From Notamacropus eugenii (Eukaryota; Chordata; Mammalia; Diprotodontia; Macropodidae), in NCBI RefSeq assembly GCF_028372415.1, contig NC_092877.1:217282116-217346115 (forward strand): a DNA stretch of 64,000 nt. Direction: 5' to 3'. Below are positions 44,105-56,754 of the stretch, piece after piece. Made by a program: the position numbers and the translations under genes. The notes beneath the pieces are model-generated. The model saw only the letters and a program-made list of their open reading frames with translations, did not search any database and had not been told where the DNA came from. Every line of letters begins with the position of its first letter. Position 1 is the first letter of the stretch.

Positions 44105-44451
44105 ATGGGCCGGTCCCGGAGTCGGAGCTCGTCCCGCTCCAAGCACACCAAGAGCAGTAAACACAACAAAAAGCGGAGCCGGTCGAGGTCGCGGTCCCGG
44201 GACAAGGAGCGGGTTCGGAAGCGCTCCAAGTCCCGGGAGAGCAAGAGGAACCGGCGCCGGGAGTCGCGCTCCCGCTCGCGCTCCACCAACGCAGCCGTGT
44301 CCCGCCGCGAGCGGGAGCGCGAGCGCGCCTCGTCCCCCCCGGACCGCATCGACATCTTCGGGCGCACGGTGAGCAAGCGAAGCAGCCTGGACGAGAAGCA
44401 GAAACGCGAGGAGGAGGAGAAGAAGGCAGAGTTCGAGCGGCAGCGAAAGAT
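44105..44451 (+). CDS. ARGLU1: ARGLU1 coding exon 1 (residues 1-115 plus two bases)
   Basis: ARGLU1 is a nuclear protein that couples splicing and transcription. It modulates alternative splicing and binds Mediator subunit MED1 as a nuclear-receptor coactivator. This exon encodes the arginine/serine-rich N-terminus: MGRSRSRSSSRSKHTKSSK, further RS dipeptides to about residue 60, then the conserved SSPPDRIDIFGRTVSKRSS stretch, and the start of the Glu-rich helix (EKQKREEEEKKAEFERQRK). The ATG is the first after the promoter and has a strong context (GGAGATGG; G at -3 and +4). The exon ends AAG AT with donor GTGAGC at 44452, and the split Ile codon is completed in exon 2. The sequence is close to my memory of the mammalian protein, with no break. 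The minus-strand 233-codon frame covering it is only a shadow. Confidence 0.97.
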
Positions 44452-45459
44452 GTGAGCCCGCGGCCGGGAGGGGGAGGGGAGGGGAAGGGGGAGGGGCAGC
44501 GCGCGGCCCGCGGCCCGGGCCTGCCCGAAGCGAGGGCTCCGAGGGCTCCAGGGCGGGCGGGGGAGGGGGAGGGGAGGGGAGCCCCTGGGGGCGGGGCGAT
44601 CCGCGCGGGCTCTTCTGTTTTTTGGGGTTAAGTTCCCCCCTCCCCATCCTGACCATTAGTTTGGGGAGCAGTGCTCGTGTTATTGAAACAGTAGTAGGAC
44701 ATTTCGGTGCTGCACGATTTTTATAATATATAGTCATTTTATAATAAAATCGTAAATATTTTAAATATTAGATTTAAGTATTAGGTTATTCACTACTCTG
44801 GGAGCTTGAGGATGCTCTATTTATAAATGGTAAGAGATGTTAGAGGTCATCTGGTCCACCTGTCCCTGTGGTGCAGATGAAGACATCCTCTTTAATGTCT
44901 ACACTTTCTCTAAGATCTGTTCTAAGTTTTCTTGTTGTGCACTACTTAGGAAATCCTCTAAGGTAGGGAACTTTTCCCATTGTGCAGATAAGCAGGTCCT
45001 CTACGCTATCAAAACTCAAAAGAGGTTTTGATGTACATATTTTAAGAGTTTTGTGTGTTCCTTTAAGGGGAAAAAAGATTCAAAGCTATTATGCAACTGT
45101 CCTACCTTCCCCTCTTATTCTTTGTTTAGAAAACAAGTTAATGTAATTAATATACTCTTGTAATTTTATGGAGGGAAAGAGAAAGTTAAACTTCCTTTTG
45201 AATGTAGTAGTTTGATAGTGGTTAAATTGTTTGTGTCAATACTTAGTTGATGGAGTGAGTGCCTTCCAAAAACCCTGTGAAGTAATTTGTAGTGTAGGAA
45301 TTATCCCTCTCTAAAGATTCGGCTGGGTGCAGAACACCCTCTCCAATCATAACTGAGCTTTCATGAAGCTTAATAAAAGTGTGTAACAAACACAACATAG
45401 TAACATAACTATATATGAAAAGTGCTACGTGAGGTAGAGGGAGGGGCAGATTATTGTGG

Positions 45460-45960
45460 ACTAAGAGGCAACATGTCAGGAGCTTAGGGTCTGAAGATCT
45501 GAATTCTGACTTTTAGCGTGTTAGCCATATAATGACCTTGAATCTGGTCGTGTCTTTGAGCCTCAGTTCCACTATCTGTAAAAATGGTGTTTAAATGAGT
45601 GTAATGTGGGACATAGCTCAAACATTAAAATGATGCATCAGTATAATAAAATAATACATAAGCACATATAAAAATAAGATTTAAGTACATAAAGGTACAA
45701 ATGGTGCTTTGTGAACTGCAGGGAGACAAGGTTATTATAGTCTTTTGGAGTGGGATAAGAGAGGAGAGCAGATATCATGGAAAGAGCTTTGGAGTCTGAA
45801 TTTGGGTTCTAGCCATGTGACCTGGAAGCTAGTCACTTCTCTGAACTTCATTCCTCTTTTTCTTTAAAATGGAGGGAGATCATACTCAGGTTCTGACCCC
45901 TTTACCACTTCACAGGATTGTGTGAAGGAAATGGTTTGTGAATAAACAACTGTTAAGTCA
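45460..45960 (+). repeat. Two sense CORE-SINE/MIR copies
   Basis: 45460-45600: 'gatctgaattctgactttta', 'tgagcctcagttccactatc', 'tgtaaaaatggtg'. 45765-45960: 'atggaaagagctttggagtc', 'tgggttctagccatgtgacc', 'aggattgtgtgaaggaaatg'. Both are moderately diverged. Confidence 0.65.
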
Positions 45961-46109
45961 TGCTGCTGTTACTGGGAAGGCTTTCTGGAGGAGGTGGCAT
46001 TTGAGTTTGACTGACTACATGGAACAGTCTGTACAACCTCCACCCCATTGAATGTGTGAGATAGTAGCTCAAATTAATGTAACTCTTAATGGTTTAAAAA
46101 ACATTTTCT

Positions 46110-46385
46110 TAGAGCAGTGCTATGTTAATAGTGCAAATATTGTTTTTCCTACTTACGAGGAAACAGAAGTTCATAAGGGTGAAAATACCCACAATCATAG
46201 GGCTAGCATATGTTAAGATAATATTAAGATAAAGACCTTTCATTTTTATAAAAGAGGAAACTGAAACCCAAAAGAGATTGTGACTTAACCTTAAGTTTTA
46301 CAAGAAGTGGCAGAGCCCCCATTGGAATCCAGATACCTGACTCAGTATCTAGGAGAGTTTCTGCTATATCATGCTGCTTTTTAAA
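46110..46385 (-). repeat. Antisense MIR-type SINE(s)
   Basis: 'aaaagaggaaactgaaaccc', 'agtggcagagcccccattgg' and 'gaatccagatacctgactca', ending 'ctgctatatcatgctgc'. An older fragment with 'acgaggaaacagaagttcat' precedes it. Confidence 0.65.
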
Positions 46386-46754
46386 CTTGTCCACATAAAA
46401 TTAGTTTAATTCAGGAACCTTTACTCGAAGATCATGAAAGACATATTTGGTTTTAGAATGTAGCTTTTTTGTTTTGAGTAAGGTCTCTGATGCCCTGAGA
46501 ATACAGTTTAGTTTTCTTTTTGTTTCTCAAGCTGGAGGTTAGAGTACTGTCCATTTTACTCATTCCTATCCTTGTTTGACTTTTTTCTTAATGCTACTGA
46601 GCGTCTCTTTGGACAGAGACCTTGAGAACACATTTGGGAAATCACTGGAATTTTTTTGAACTTAGCAAGTTGCTGAATGAAGTTTTGGAATATGCATGTG
46701 TGTGTACATTTTTATGTTTTCTTGAGAAGTTAGCTTACCCTTGGTAATTTGCAG

Positions 46755-47095
46755 TAAACAATAGTAGTAACAGCTAGCATTAATATGTTTTAATGTTTGC
46801 ACAGTGCTCTACAAATATTTTCTCATTTTTGACCTACATAAAATTCTGCTTGAGTACTTATACCATTGAGCCCCAGAACTCATTACTAGTGTTTCCTTCC
46901 CAATCCAGTGTAAATTACTTTGTCGTGTGTATGTGTATTATATTTCATTTGGGGTGCATTTGTGTTTCTTCTGTAGATTGTAAGTTCCAAAAATAGGCGC
47001 GGATTGCTTCACTTTTTTGATTCTGTATCCCTATCCCCTAAAAGTGCTTGACTCATAGTAGGCACTTAATAAAACACCTATTGATTACTTGATTT
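46755..47095. repeat. SINE fragments
   Basis: 46765-46840 is an antisense piece ('aacagctagcattaatatgt', 'gtgctctacaaatattttct'). 46975-47095 is a sense 3' tail ('agattgtaagttccaaaaat', 'tgcttgactcatagtaggca', 'cttaataaaacacctattga'). Confidence 0.6.
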
Positions 47096-48261
47096 TGTAC
47101 AGATAAAATTGCTATTGCCTACCATAGATCTACTTTTTATCTTACTTATCTATTTTTTCTCCTTCCTCTTATTTTTTCTTTCCAGTGATGTCCACATTTC
47201 TTCTCACTTCCACCCTTGCTACCTTTAGTCCATTTCCTTTCCAGTAATGTAGATCCTTTAAGTCTAGACTTTAAGACTTAACTACCAATGTAGACTACGT
47301 TTGGACTCCTTAAGAATATTATAAGTCCTTCATTTTCTAAATCATGAGGTTATCTTTAGTGTTCTTTCCTTGCCTGTTAACATAATCATGCATAGTTGAG
47401 AGAGGGTCTTTCCTGGCTGTAGTCCAGGTATTGTGATAGGGAGAATATGGTAACATTCCAGAGATAGAGATTGAGTTGTATCTAGTAAAGTAGGGATTTT
47501 ACTAAGAAAGGAAAAACTAGTTAGCCCTTAAGTACCTAGCAATAGGTAAATATAGTTGGAGAAGTGATAAAGGCCCTAAAATCAACCTGATTTGCTTTAA
47601 TTGCTGTGTTTGCTATGTAGGGACAAAGAACTAATAAGTAAAAGACAACTTTTTCCTGTAAAAGTCAATAAAAGTAAAATATGATGAGATAGAATAGACA
47701 AAATAAATGGAAAAGAACAACATTAAGAGGGAAGCAGACACATGCCCACGACCAAGGTAAAATAGTAATTATGCAGTCGAATTGTCTGGGAAAGTGGTGC
47801 AAACAGCCTCATCCATTCTACTTAAGTAATACCTGAAGGTACCATTGTGCCTTGTTAAAAACAAACCAACTGGTACTGTTCAGCATTGTTTGGGTACTAT
47901 GTATGTGGAGCAAAGAGTAGTGATACTACTTTTGTGCCATAGGGTACTGTACACTTGATTCTAGTTTTCTTCAAGGAGAGGGAAAGGGCAGAAATGCAGA
48001 TTTTTTTATAATCCTAAAATTTATACATGACCTGCAAGGGCACAGAAAAATATTGAGAATTCAGTGCTCATATTGATTCGTATATCCTTTATAACATTAG
48101 AAAGGATATTAGGAAGATAGGATATAAGGAAGAACTTTGTGTCTCTTCCCTTAGCATAGGTGAGTGATCCCTGAGCAGGACATTTCTAGCCCTTGGGTAA
48201 CATTGCTGCCTATTTTTAGCAAGTAATCCAAAACTGTGGAACAGCACAATATGATCCAGTT

Positions 48262-48380
48262 AAATTAAAACACCTCCATATTGGCCTGTGTTAATCACTT
48301 TATGTTCCTGGGAATGTAAGATACAAAAGGAAGAGGAAGCAGTTCCTGCCCTTAAAAGAGCTTACGTTATCTAATGGATG
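48262..48380. repeat. SINE/MIR-core fragment
   Basis: 'gttcctgggaatgtaagata' and 'cctgcccttaaaagagctta' match the unit seen at 19860 and 27160. Confidence 0.5.
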
Positions 48381-49663
48381 GATTCTCTCCATGGAAAGAG
48401 GTAAAGGTGGCCATTCTAAAGATACCTTTATGAACAAATGCAAATGTGTTATGTAGCATGGCCTTGAGTTTTCAGGCTCAGATAAGTCATTAGAAACCTA
48501 GATAGAGTTAATTGAAGGATCAAATCAGGACGTTGTATAATTGGAGCTTTGTCTGCAGAACTCACTTCTGAGCAGGCTGGCCTCTGAGCCCTTTTACAAT
48601 ACTATACAATATTTTGGTTGTGCTTGGTATTTTTTTTTAATTTGATAAGATCTTTGTGAATTATGTGCTCCAAAGGTTAATCAGAACACGAAAGTTGACT
48701 TATCTTGCCTTCTTTAATTCACACACTCATGACCTAAAACTTTTGGTGATTAAAAATTTGATCAGTTTTCAAAGGAGTTTAGTTATTCAAACATTTATTA
48801 AATGCTAGTAGCATATTTTCCATTTATTTAGGGACCATGGGTTAGTTAATATGTGGATGAACAGTTTTGTTTTTTTTTCTAAGTACTAACATCTATTTCT
48901 AACTTCCTCAAAAGATTGTCTCAAAGTCAAAGGCTACCTGAAGGTAACAAAACTAGAGTGCTGATGGGTAGTTGTATTTTCTTAGCCTGAAGAAAGGGTT
49001 AGTTTTTGAGATTATTTTTACCTTTGTCCTACTGACCTGTCCTACTGGTTAATATGTATTTACTTATTTCTATGCCTGTGATACACAGTAGTATAGTAAG
49101 TTCCTGGGCTAGGGACTGGTTTATGGATCACTGAAGTTATGCTTCATTTCACATCTATAAGTACAAATGTTTTAGACAATAGTAATTCACTGAATTAAGG
49201 ATTTAATCTTTAAAAATCAGAACATTAGTCATCTCATTCAACCCTCAAACTTAACAAGTAAAAAAAATTACACAGGTAGAAGTTAAATATGGTTTTGTAT
49301 TATTTTGACTTGCTGGCTCTCTTGCTATTTTATATTCATAAAGTGTGTTTTGAATTTTCCCTCTGAAACAATTATCCATTATCATAAATAATTTTTAATA
49401 AAATCACAATAATTTTTATTAGGAATTCAACCAACATCAGCATTCCAGTGTATAAATAGAATATTTATATGTAAAAGTCAACTTCTTAAACAGTTTAACA
49501 TGTATTTTAAATTAATTTAACACACTAGTAACAAAACTGCTCTTACTCTGTCCCCTTTCTGAACTTTTGTTCTCTTCGGTTTTTAATTTTTTTTTAACTA
49601 TCATGATATACCAATTTCACCTTCCCCCAAATAGGAATTTTGCCTTCTGACATACATAGATAG

Positions 49664-49728
49664 GTGTTACGTACATGTTTGTATGTACATGTTTGTATGT
49701 ACATGTTATTTTTACACACATATATATT
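49664..49728. repeat. GTACATGT-type palindromic repeat
   Basis: Three near-copies of 'tgtatgtacatgtt' followed by acacacatatata. Confidence 0.8.
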
Positions 49729-50394
49729 CAAGCAAAACAAATCAGCATGTTGAATGCCTGAAAATTTGTCTTTTCCTTCTGCATGTTAGTCCCTCACTTG
49801 TCTGCCAAGTGATTAAGACTCCTTTTGAGATTTGGTAGTATCCTTTTTTTTTTTTTTTTTTTAAATTACATAATTTTTTTTCTTATATTGATGTACTGCA
49901 CCTGACTTGGGCCTCTCCTGGTAATTTAGGTTCCATATTGGAACAAAATATGATGCTTATTGATCATTCAGCAGTTAACAAGGAGATTTACTTAGTGCAG
50001 GATATTTAACAAGTACAGGCATTGGGAACACCTTGGATTAATTTAGCTTAGAGAAAACCCCCCCTCATGATCTACTGGCTAAATATTTGAGGGCTCCAGG
50101 AAGTCCTTTGTGACTGCTTTGCATTCAGGAGCTGAGTAAGATCTGAGTCCTTATTCACCTGAGCCAGCCAAATCTTAAGTAATATCTCAAATACTTTTTT
50201 CAGGAAAAGCTAGCCTAATTTGCCTGTGAGGAAGGGTTGGGATATCATTCTTGCCACATTGATTCAAATAAATCATTGATGTTTCTTAGTTATTATAAAA
50301 CCACATTTTTGAAAACTGACTTGCTTTAAGTGTAAAATTTCATTAGTGAAGTCAACTGCCCCTCTACCTATACAGTTCAGTGATTTATAGTTAG

Positions 50395-50705
50395 ATTTGC
50401 TTGGCACACTGAGCAGTGAAGTAAGTGACTAACCTAGGATCACACAGCTAGTTTGTGTCTGAGGCAGAACTTAAACTTTCTGACTCCAAGTGAAGTCTTT
50501 CATACCTCCTCTGTGCAGTGGTAGCGTTACAGAAAATTCATGTAGGTAGGATAATGTGACAGTGTATTTACAGCTGGAAAGAACTTTAGAAGTTATCTAG
50601 TCTAACCATCTAATTTTACAGATTAGAAAAATGAAGCTTTGAGGTTAATAATTCCTCTTGATTCTAAATCTAGTGCTTTTTCTACTACACTATGCTATTT
50701 CCTGA
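50395..50705 (-). repeat. Two antisense MIR-type SINEs
   Basis: 'ctaacctaggatcacacagc' and 'gtgtctgaggcagaacttaa' at 50430-50480. 'aagttatctagtctaaccat' and 'acagattagaaaaatgaagc' at 50590-50640. Confidence 0.65.
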
Positions 50706-51046
50706 AAAAATGCTGTATTTTCAAGGGCATTTCATTTAGTTTAATGTTGCAGTTAAATCTATATAGTTGTTGAGTTTCTTTGTGTGTTATATGCAGATAA
50801 TTCAAATAAAATATAGAAAGGGACAGTGAGAGTTAGTAAACATTTATTAAGTGCCTACTCTGTGCTAGAATAAAAAGCTGAACCTCCGTTTTGAGGAATT
50901 GACCAAGCCAGACAACAACTAGCCCTCAGCTGTCTTCTCATATTGGAAAACCCCTCTGTCCTGAAGCCTTTTCACCCTGGCTCCTATAGTCCCTTTTTCC
51001 CTCTGGTGATTTCCTCCTGGAATCTTATTTTGGTGATGTGCCCAGG

Positions 51047-51275
51047 CCAGGCAGTTGGTAGCACGGTGGGTATAGTCCTGAGTCTGGCATCAGGAAGGTG
51101 TGAATTCAGATGCAATCTCAGATAACTCAGTAGTTGTGTTACCCCTGGGAAAGTTGTTTACTCTCTGTCTCAGTTTCCTTGGACTATAAAATGGGGATCA
51201 TAGTAGTTCCTACTTCTATTTGTAAAACACTTGCCTGGCACATAATAGGTGCTTAATAAATACTTATTTCCTCCA
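51047..51275 (+). repeat. Marsupial CORE-SINE, near full length
   Basis: 'ggcagttggtagcacggtgg', 'tcctgagtctggcatcagga', 'tgttacccctgggaaagttg', 'taaaatggggatcatagtag' and the tail 'ataataggtgcttaataaat'. Confidence 0.8.
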
Positions 51276-51369
51276 TTCCTCTCCAAGCTCACCCCCTTCC
51301 TGCTGGATTTCTTGCTTATCCCCCTTTTCAGCTCCCTTTTAAGTGTTGTCTTACCCCATTAGAATCCGT

Positions 51370-51460
51370 AAGATCGGGAATTTTCTTTTTGCTTGTACTT
51401 ATATTTCTAGAACTTAGCACTGTATTTTGCATGTAATAATCACTTATTAAATTTTTGTAC
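51370..51460 (+). repeat. SINE/L2-type 3' tail
   Basis: 'aagatcgggaattttctttt', 'tagaacttagcactgtattt' and 'aataatcacttattaaattt'. Diverged. Confidence 0.5.
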
Positions 51461-51469
51461 GTTGTAGCT

Positions 51470-54400
51470 CATGATTTTTCTGCCCTCCCTAACTTCTGCC
51501 CTATTACTCAAGGACTTCAGCATACTGATTCTTCCCTCAGATATCCACTCAGTTCCTTAACAAGCCCATTTCTCATGACATACTCTTCCACTTCACCTCA
51601 GCCACACACAGAAGTGGTCATACCTTTGATCTTACTGTTAACTTCAAATATACCACCTCTGTTTCAAGAATTCTGAGACTCCCTTATCCATCCATAATCT
51701 ATTGGGTTTTTTTTTTACCTCTGCCTCTGCCTTCCCTTATATAACCCTGTTCCTGGATCATCATCTCTTCTCCCCATCTTGACCCCTTCGTGAACTAATT
51801 CAGTTCTGTACTGTCATCCTCTCTTGAATTGAATCCTTATCCTGGCTATCATGTCAATGATTATGTTCAGCCAAACCTCAGCTTTCCCTCACTCCCACTT
51901 TTACTTCTGTTCTGTTGTTGTCAAATGAGGATAGAGAAAATGATGCAATCATTCTGACTTGGTCCACTACAAATTTATGTTGCACAGCTTCCACTGGATC
52001 CTCACTGCTGAGAGACAATTCTACTTTGTCTCCCTTATCAACTCATTGTCCCACTCTATAGTGACTCTTCCAAACCATCTTATCTTTCCTTAAACCTCCC
52101 ATGGTTTCTGTTTCCCCACTCTCTCAACACTGAGAACTTTGCCTCATTATTTTACAGGGAAAAAAACGGAAGCCATTCTCCATTAATTCTCTCTTTTCCT
52201 CTCTTCCTCATTTCCTATCACTCATGCCTTCTGCCACTTTCTCCTCCTTCATGAACCCTGATTCACATAATAAGATGTCGTTACTCCTTGCCAAGGCAAA
52301 TCCCTCAACTTGTTCAAATGATCCTATTCCATCACATCTCTTCTAACAGATTTCCTTCTCTGTTATCACCACTCTGACTTATTTTCAGTCTCTTCCTCTC
52401 TGGTGCATTTCTTACTGCTTACTAACATGTCCATGTCTCCTCAAAAAACGCTGTCTTGAGCCTCCCTTGTTCCTATCATCCTATAACCCTTCTTTCCTTT
52501 GCAGCTAAATTCTTTGAAAAGACTGTCTACAGGCCTGTCTTTACTGGATATGTGTGGCAGTGGCGCTGAAAGTGGCACAGGGCGTCTCTCAAATGAATCA
52601 CTGGCAAGAAAGATAGTTAATGGAATTTTAGCACTTGAACTTCTTGAAATCATTGGAGTATATTTGCTGTTTAATAAAATGAACACAAATCAGGTATTTC
52701 AGGCATACGATGAGCAAGAGATTTCCCTTAATCTTACAAATCCAGTGAATGGGCTGGACTCTATGGAATAAGGGAACATGCTCAAGAAGAATGATTAAAC
52801 TGCACAAATTAGGACCTTTTCATTTTGAAGTTTTCCTCCCTCCGAGTCATGAAACTGGTCACCGCATTCAGCCTCCTGTGAATATTTTTTATACTTTTGA
52901 AGGAAAGGCTAGCTTGGTTATATAATTGCATTGAATAAAGTCTTTGACTAAAAAACATACATAAGTATATGTATATATATTTTTTTAATTCAAGAAGACC
53001 AGATTCTAGTAAGGCAATTGAGATTCTTTATTTTCTGAAATCAGTCAGATGTGACAGAAAGAAAGGAAGAATTTTCAGTGGAAGCTGCCATAATATGTAC
53101 TTACTTGTGTAAGGATAATATTGAGTAACTTAAAAATATCAAAAACTGTGACTACATTTAGTTTGCATATATGTCAGTGTTAATAATGTAGCTTATGGTA
53201 AATTATGTGGTTAAATAAAATCAGGGGAGGAGAAGAAAAAACTGTCTACAGTAGGTTGTCTCCATTTTCTCTCCTCTTAACCCATATAGTCTGATTTCCA
53301 ATCTTCTCATTCCACTGAAATTGTTCTTTTTCCAAAGTTATTAATGATCTTAGTTGCCAAATCCAATGACCTTTTCTCAATCCTCATTCTTCTTGACCTC
53401 TTTGCAATCTTTGACACTATTGACACTCTCTCTTTGATTGTCTTCCCTCTACATTTTCAGGACACAACTCCTCATTTTTCTCCTACCTATCTGATTGCTT
53501 TTTCTGTTTCTTTCCTGGATCCTCTTCCAGATCATACCCTCTAACCTTAGCTGTTTCTCCGGGTTCTGTCCTGGGCTTTCTTCTTTCTCTGTATTGTTTT
53601 GATTGGTAATCTCATCAGCTCCCATGGATTTCTCTGCTGATTCTCATATTTACCTTTCCTGCCCCACCCTATTCTCCTGACCTCTAATCTTGCATGTCCA
53701 GCTGCCTTTCTGACCTCTCAAACTGGGTATCCAGTAGACAACTTAAACTCGTCATCTAATTTCTTCCTAAATCCTTGTCCCACACTCTCAACTCCAACCT
53801 TCCTTGTTACTGTAAAGGGCAGTGCCATCCTCCCAGTCCTTTAGGCTTACAGATTCCCCACTATCTCTCACCGCTCATATACAAGTTATAACTCAAGTTG
53901 CCAATCTCACCTTGGCAACACTTCTCAAATACACACTTTTTTCTTCTCCGGTAGTACCACCACTGTATATATCGCCTCAAGCCTTGATAATTGCGGTAGC
54001 CTGCTGGCAAGTCAGCCTAACTCTAGGTTCTCCCCACTCGCAATCAATCCTCCTTTCAGCCACTAATGTGATTTTCCAGAAATACCGGTCTGTTCATACC
54101 CTCCTACTCAAGAATAGTCTGGTGGTTCCATATTGCTTCTAGAAATAAATAGAAAATACTCTTGTTTGGCATTCAAAGTCCTTCATAACCTAGCCCCCTT
54201 CAACTTTTCAGTCGTCTTACACCTTACTCTCCCAGCATATACTTTTTGATCCAGTGACCCCGGCCTCCTTGCTATTCTACAAATAAGGTACTCCTCTCAG
54301 CTCTTGCCATTTTTTCCTTCTGTCCCCCATCCCTTGAACCTCTTCCTTCTCTGCTCTGCCTACCTGACCTCCCTGGCTTCAAGTCCCAATTAAAATTGTA

Positions 54401-54620
54401 TCATTTACTAGAAGCCTTCCTCAACCCCTCCTAATTCTATATTGCCTTTCCTTCTGTGATTATTTCCTATTGCTCTGTTATATATTTTTTTTCACATTAC
54501 CTTCCTTATTAGATTGTAAGCTACTTGAGGGCAGGGACTTTCTTGTCTCTTCTTGTATCCCTATTGCTTAGCACTGTTTCTGGCACATAGTAGGCACTTA
54601 ATAAATATTGATTGACTAAG
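51470..54620 (+). mobile_element. L2 LINE, long sense copy (interrupted)
   Basis: About 2.4 kb of L2 plus a 0.7-kb insertion. It includes endonuclease-end text (51480-51690), the linker ('ttgccaaggcaaatccctca' at 52289), RT text ('cttgacctctttgcaatctt', 'tctcatcagctcccatggat' at 53610-53629), 'aggcttacag' and 'attccccactatctctcacc', 'gcattcaaagtccttcataa', and the 3' end 'attgtaagctacttgagggc' to 'cttaataaatattgattgac'. The coding frame is destroyed. It is in the same orientation as ARGLU1. Confidence 0.8.
52533..53240 (+). pseudogene. CEBPZOS: Processed retropseudogene of CEBPZOS
   Basis: The insert interrupts L2 RT text and is flanked by 17-bp copies of 'gaaaagactgtctacag' at 52516-52532 and 53235-53251 with one mismatch. 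The frame at 52598-52693 reads ESLARKIVNGILALELLEI then IGVYLLFNKMNTNQ. After a one-base insertion (near 52695) it continues FRHTMSKRFPLILQ. Spacing and residues fit CEBPZOS, a single-pass mitochondrial micropeptide of about 80 residues encoded opposite CEBPZ. The start codon is not intact and a TGA follows. The remainder would be 3'UTR, with 'gaataaag' at 52933 and 'aataaaatc' near the end. The poly(A) is now only a few A residues. It lacks introns and has target duplications, so it is a LINE-mediated retrocopy. Family recognition is from memory. Confidence 0.75.
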
Positions 54621-56379
54621 TCTTTTTTCAAAGAATTTTCTTCCTAATTAATTATCTCCCAACATCAGTAAAACTTATGTGCATAGCACAGCTTATTTGA
54701 CAGAGTTAATGTGAACAAATTTATCATTTTGAATAATGCTTTCTTGTAACCAGTAATTCTGCTAACTTGTCCCATTTAGCCTTTTCTAATTGGGAGCCTC
54801 TAAAATAGAAATTTTAATTTTCACCCATTTTTTTACATACTGGTAAAGCTGTTAAATAAAACAGTAAAAGGTGATCAAACAAGAGGTTGAAGGAGCATTT
54901 AAGGGCAAAGAATTAACAATAAAACATAATACTGTGATTCACAGAGACTTGATTTTTAGTTGTAACTATATTGTGTAAATTCATCAAACTGAACCCAGTA
55001 GGTTCTTTCCAATACTCCTTGTTTCAGACAGTTCTTATTGGCTGTAGCAGATGTCAGTATCCTGTCCTGTTTAGAAGTCAAAGCACCCTTGAAAATAAGT
55101 ATTACAATTTTACCAGCTTCCATTATTTTTTTTGCCAGTTTGCAATCTTCTCAAGCCTTGTTGGTTGTAGACCTCCCTACCCTCTCCCATGCTCCTTAGC
55201 ATGTCTTAAATACGTTGTTGTACTTCTCATGCTTCCTTTTCAACTATGGGCAAGTAATTTATCCTCCCTTGGTCTCAGTCTTCTTAACCTGTTGAAGTTA
55301 TAGGAGAGTTAGAATAGATCATTTCACAGATCACTTTCAGGTCTAGATTTGTTATCCTAGTGACTGCCTCCAAGAATTCATCCAATTGTACTTTACAAAG
55401 GATTTTTTCCTCATAATGACCTTATGGAATAGATGATGTAAAGCATTAATAAGCACATTATTTGATTTCCTAGTATAGAGTGCTTTCTAAGAAGAAAACA
55501 TAGAAAAATAGATAGTAGAAAAGAGAAGGGAAAAACAGGAATATAGAAAATTCCACAATTTAACACTTACCTTTGAGAGGTAGAAGTCAAAGGAATAAAA
55601 TAGGTGATGGCCATCCTCAGTGGCTCTTAAAAGGCATTCAGTATTTTGTAGTTTTGAATGAAGTCAATGAGCACTTACTAAGCACAAGCTGCAGTATAGA
55701 GGTAATATCCAGAACTCTTCAAATGATCATAATAACTCCAGATTGTTAGACTGGATCTGTTGAGGATTGCCTTTGTGACTTAGGAACACTGGTATTTTTG
55801 TATATGACAAAATGAATACTAATTCACAACTTGTGGCATTCCAAATTCCTTTGTAGTTGTAAAGAATTTTTAAGGCAAAATTAAATATCCTTCTAACACA
55901 TACACTATATATGTATTTAAAAAGTACTTTGAAAAATAGAAAAGTATCATAGTTTCTTAAGAATATGATATTGTTACATGGTATAGGCTAAAGTTTGTTC
56001 AAATAGATGTTAACAAGACAAATTTTTCTGAAAATTTGTAAAACGAATGATCTTTTCATTTTCATTCCATTGTTTTTTGTGTTTTTTTTCCCCAATATAT
56101 ACGATTTATTTTAGGGTAAAAATGTTATGAGCAAGAAATAATGTCCATGCTTCCCTCCTTACCCTGTTCTCTGCTGACCCACTCTGTGGATCTTTTTATA
56201 TCTCACAGAATTATCCCTTGAGGTTTCACAAAGGGACAAAAACCTTTTAATTCTTGCAAAAACCATTTAGCATAAAACAGCCATACCAAGCACATCTGCT
56301 TTTCTCTGTATGTTTTATAAGGAATAGGGAAAACTTACTTGGAAGTCAGAGGCTGTCTCCTCTTTTTTGAGCTGATAAC
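54621..56379. other. ARGLU1 intron 1, unassigned part
   Basis: Mostly AT-rich sequence with no repeat that I can name, except a possible SINE-core trace at 55655-55700 ('aatgagcacttactaagcac'). Confidence 0.45.
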
Positions 56380-56570
56380 AAATGACTTAAATAGGATCAT
56401 TGAATGGACCTCAGAGAGCTCATCAAACCCTCTTATTTTACAGATAACGAAACTGAAACCCAGAAAGGCCAAATGCCTTGTTCTCAAAGTCCAATGGGTT
56501 GTAGTAGAGCTAAGATGCCAGTACAGGTCCTTCAGCTCAAATACATTAATTTACTGTTTCTACTAGCATG
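56380..56570 (-). repeat. Antisense MIR-type SINE
   Basis: 'aatggacctcagagagctca', 'acagataacgaaactgaaac', 'ccagaaaggccaaatgcctt' and 'tacaggtccttcagctcaaa'. Confidence 0.65.
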
Positions 56571-56754
56571 ACTATCTAGTATGCACAGATGGGTCTTGCT
56601 TCTAAATCTTCCTTTCTAGTTTTTCTGAGTTTGTTCGTTTTTAATTTCTGTGTGATTTTTTTCATAGCTACACAAAATCAATATTGCTAGCAGTACATTG
56701 TGTGGAAGAGTTCTTTTCTGAGGTCTTCAAAATAAAAAAAAAAGTAAAATTTCT

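Larger units (their letters stand above)
42650..44640. promoter_or_regulatory. ARGLU1: CpG island of ARGLU1
   Basis: A sharp switch from AT-rich to GC-rich, CpG-dense DNA at about 42.65 kb that ends about 200 bases after exon 1. It is the only such island in the window. Numerous open frames on both strands here (for example 42651-43028, 42896-43246 and 44036-44737 on the minus strand) are a by-product of GC richness. The island extends about 1.4 kb upstream of the start codon, which leaves room for a divergent non-coding transcript. Confidence 0.85.

Noticed and set aside
43960..44160. Possible upstream open frame overlapping the ARGLU1 start
   Set aside because: It begins with GTG, not ATG. 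No ATG precedes the ARGLU1 start codon in the inferred leader.
44036..44737. 233-codon minus-strand frame rich in Pro, Leu and Ala
   Set aside because: Exact antisense of ARGLU1 exon 1 and the CpG island. The RS codons on the + strand read as open low-complexity sequence on the other.
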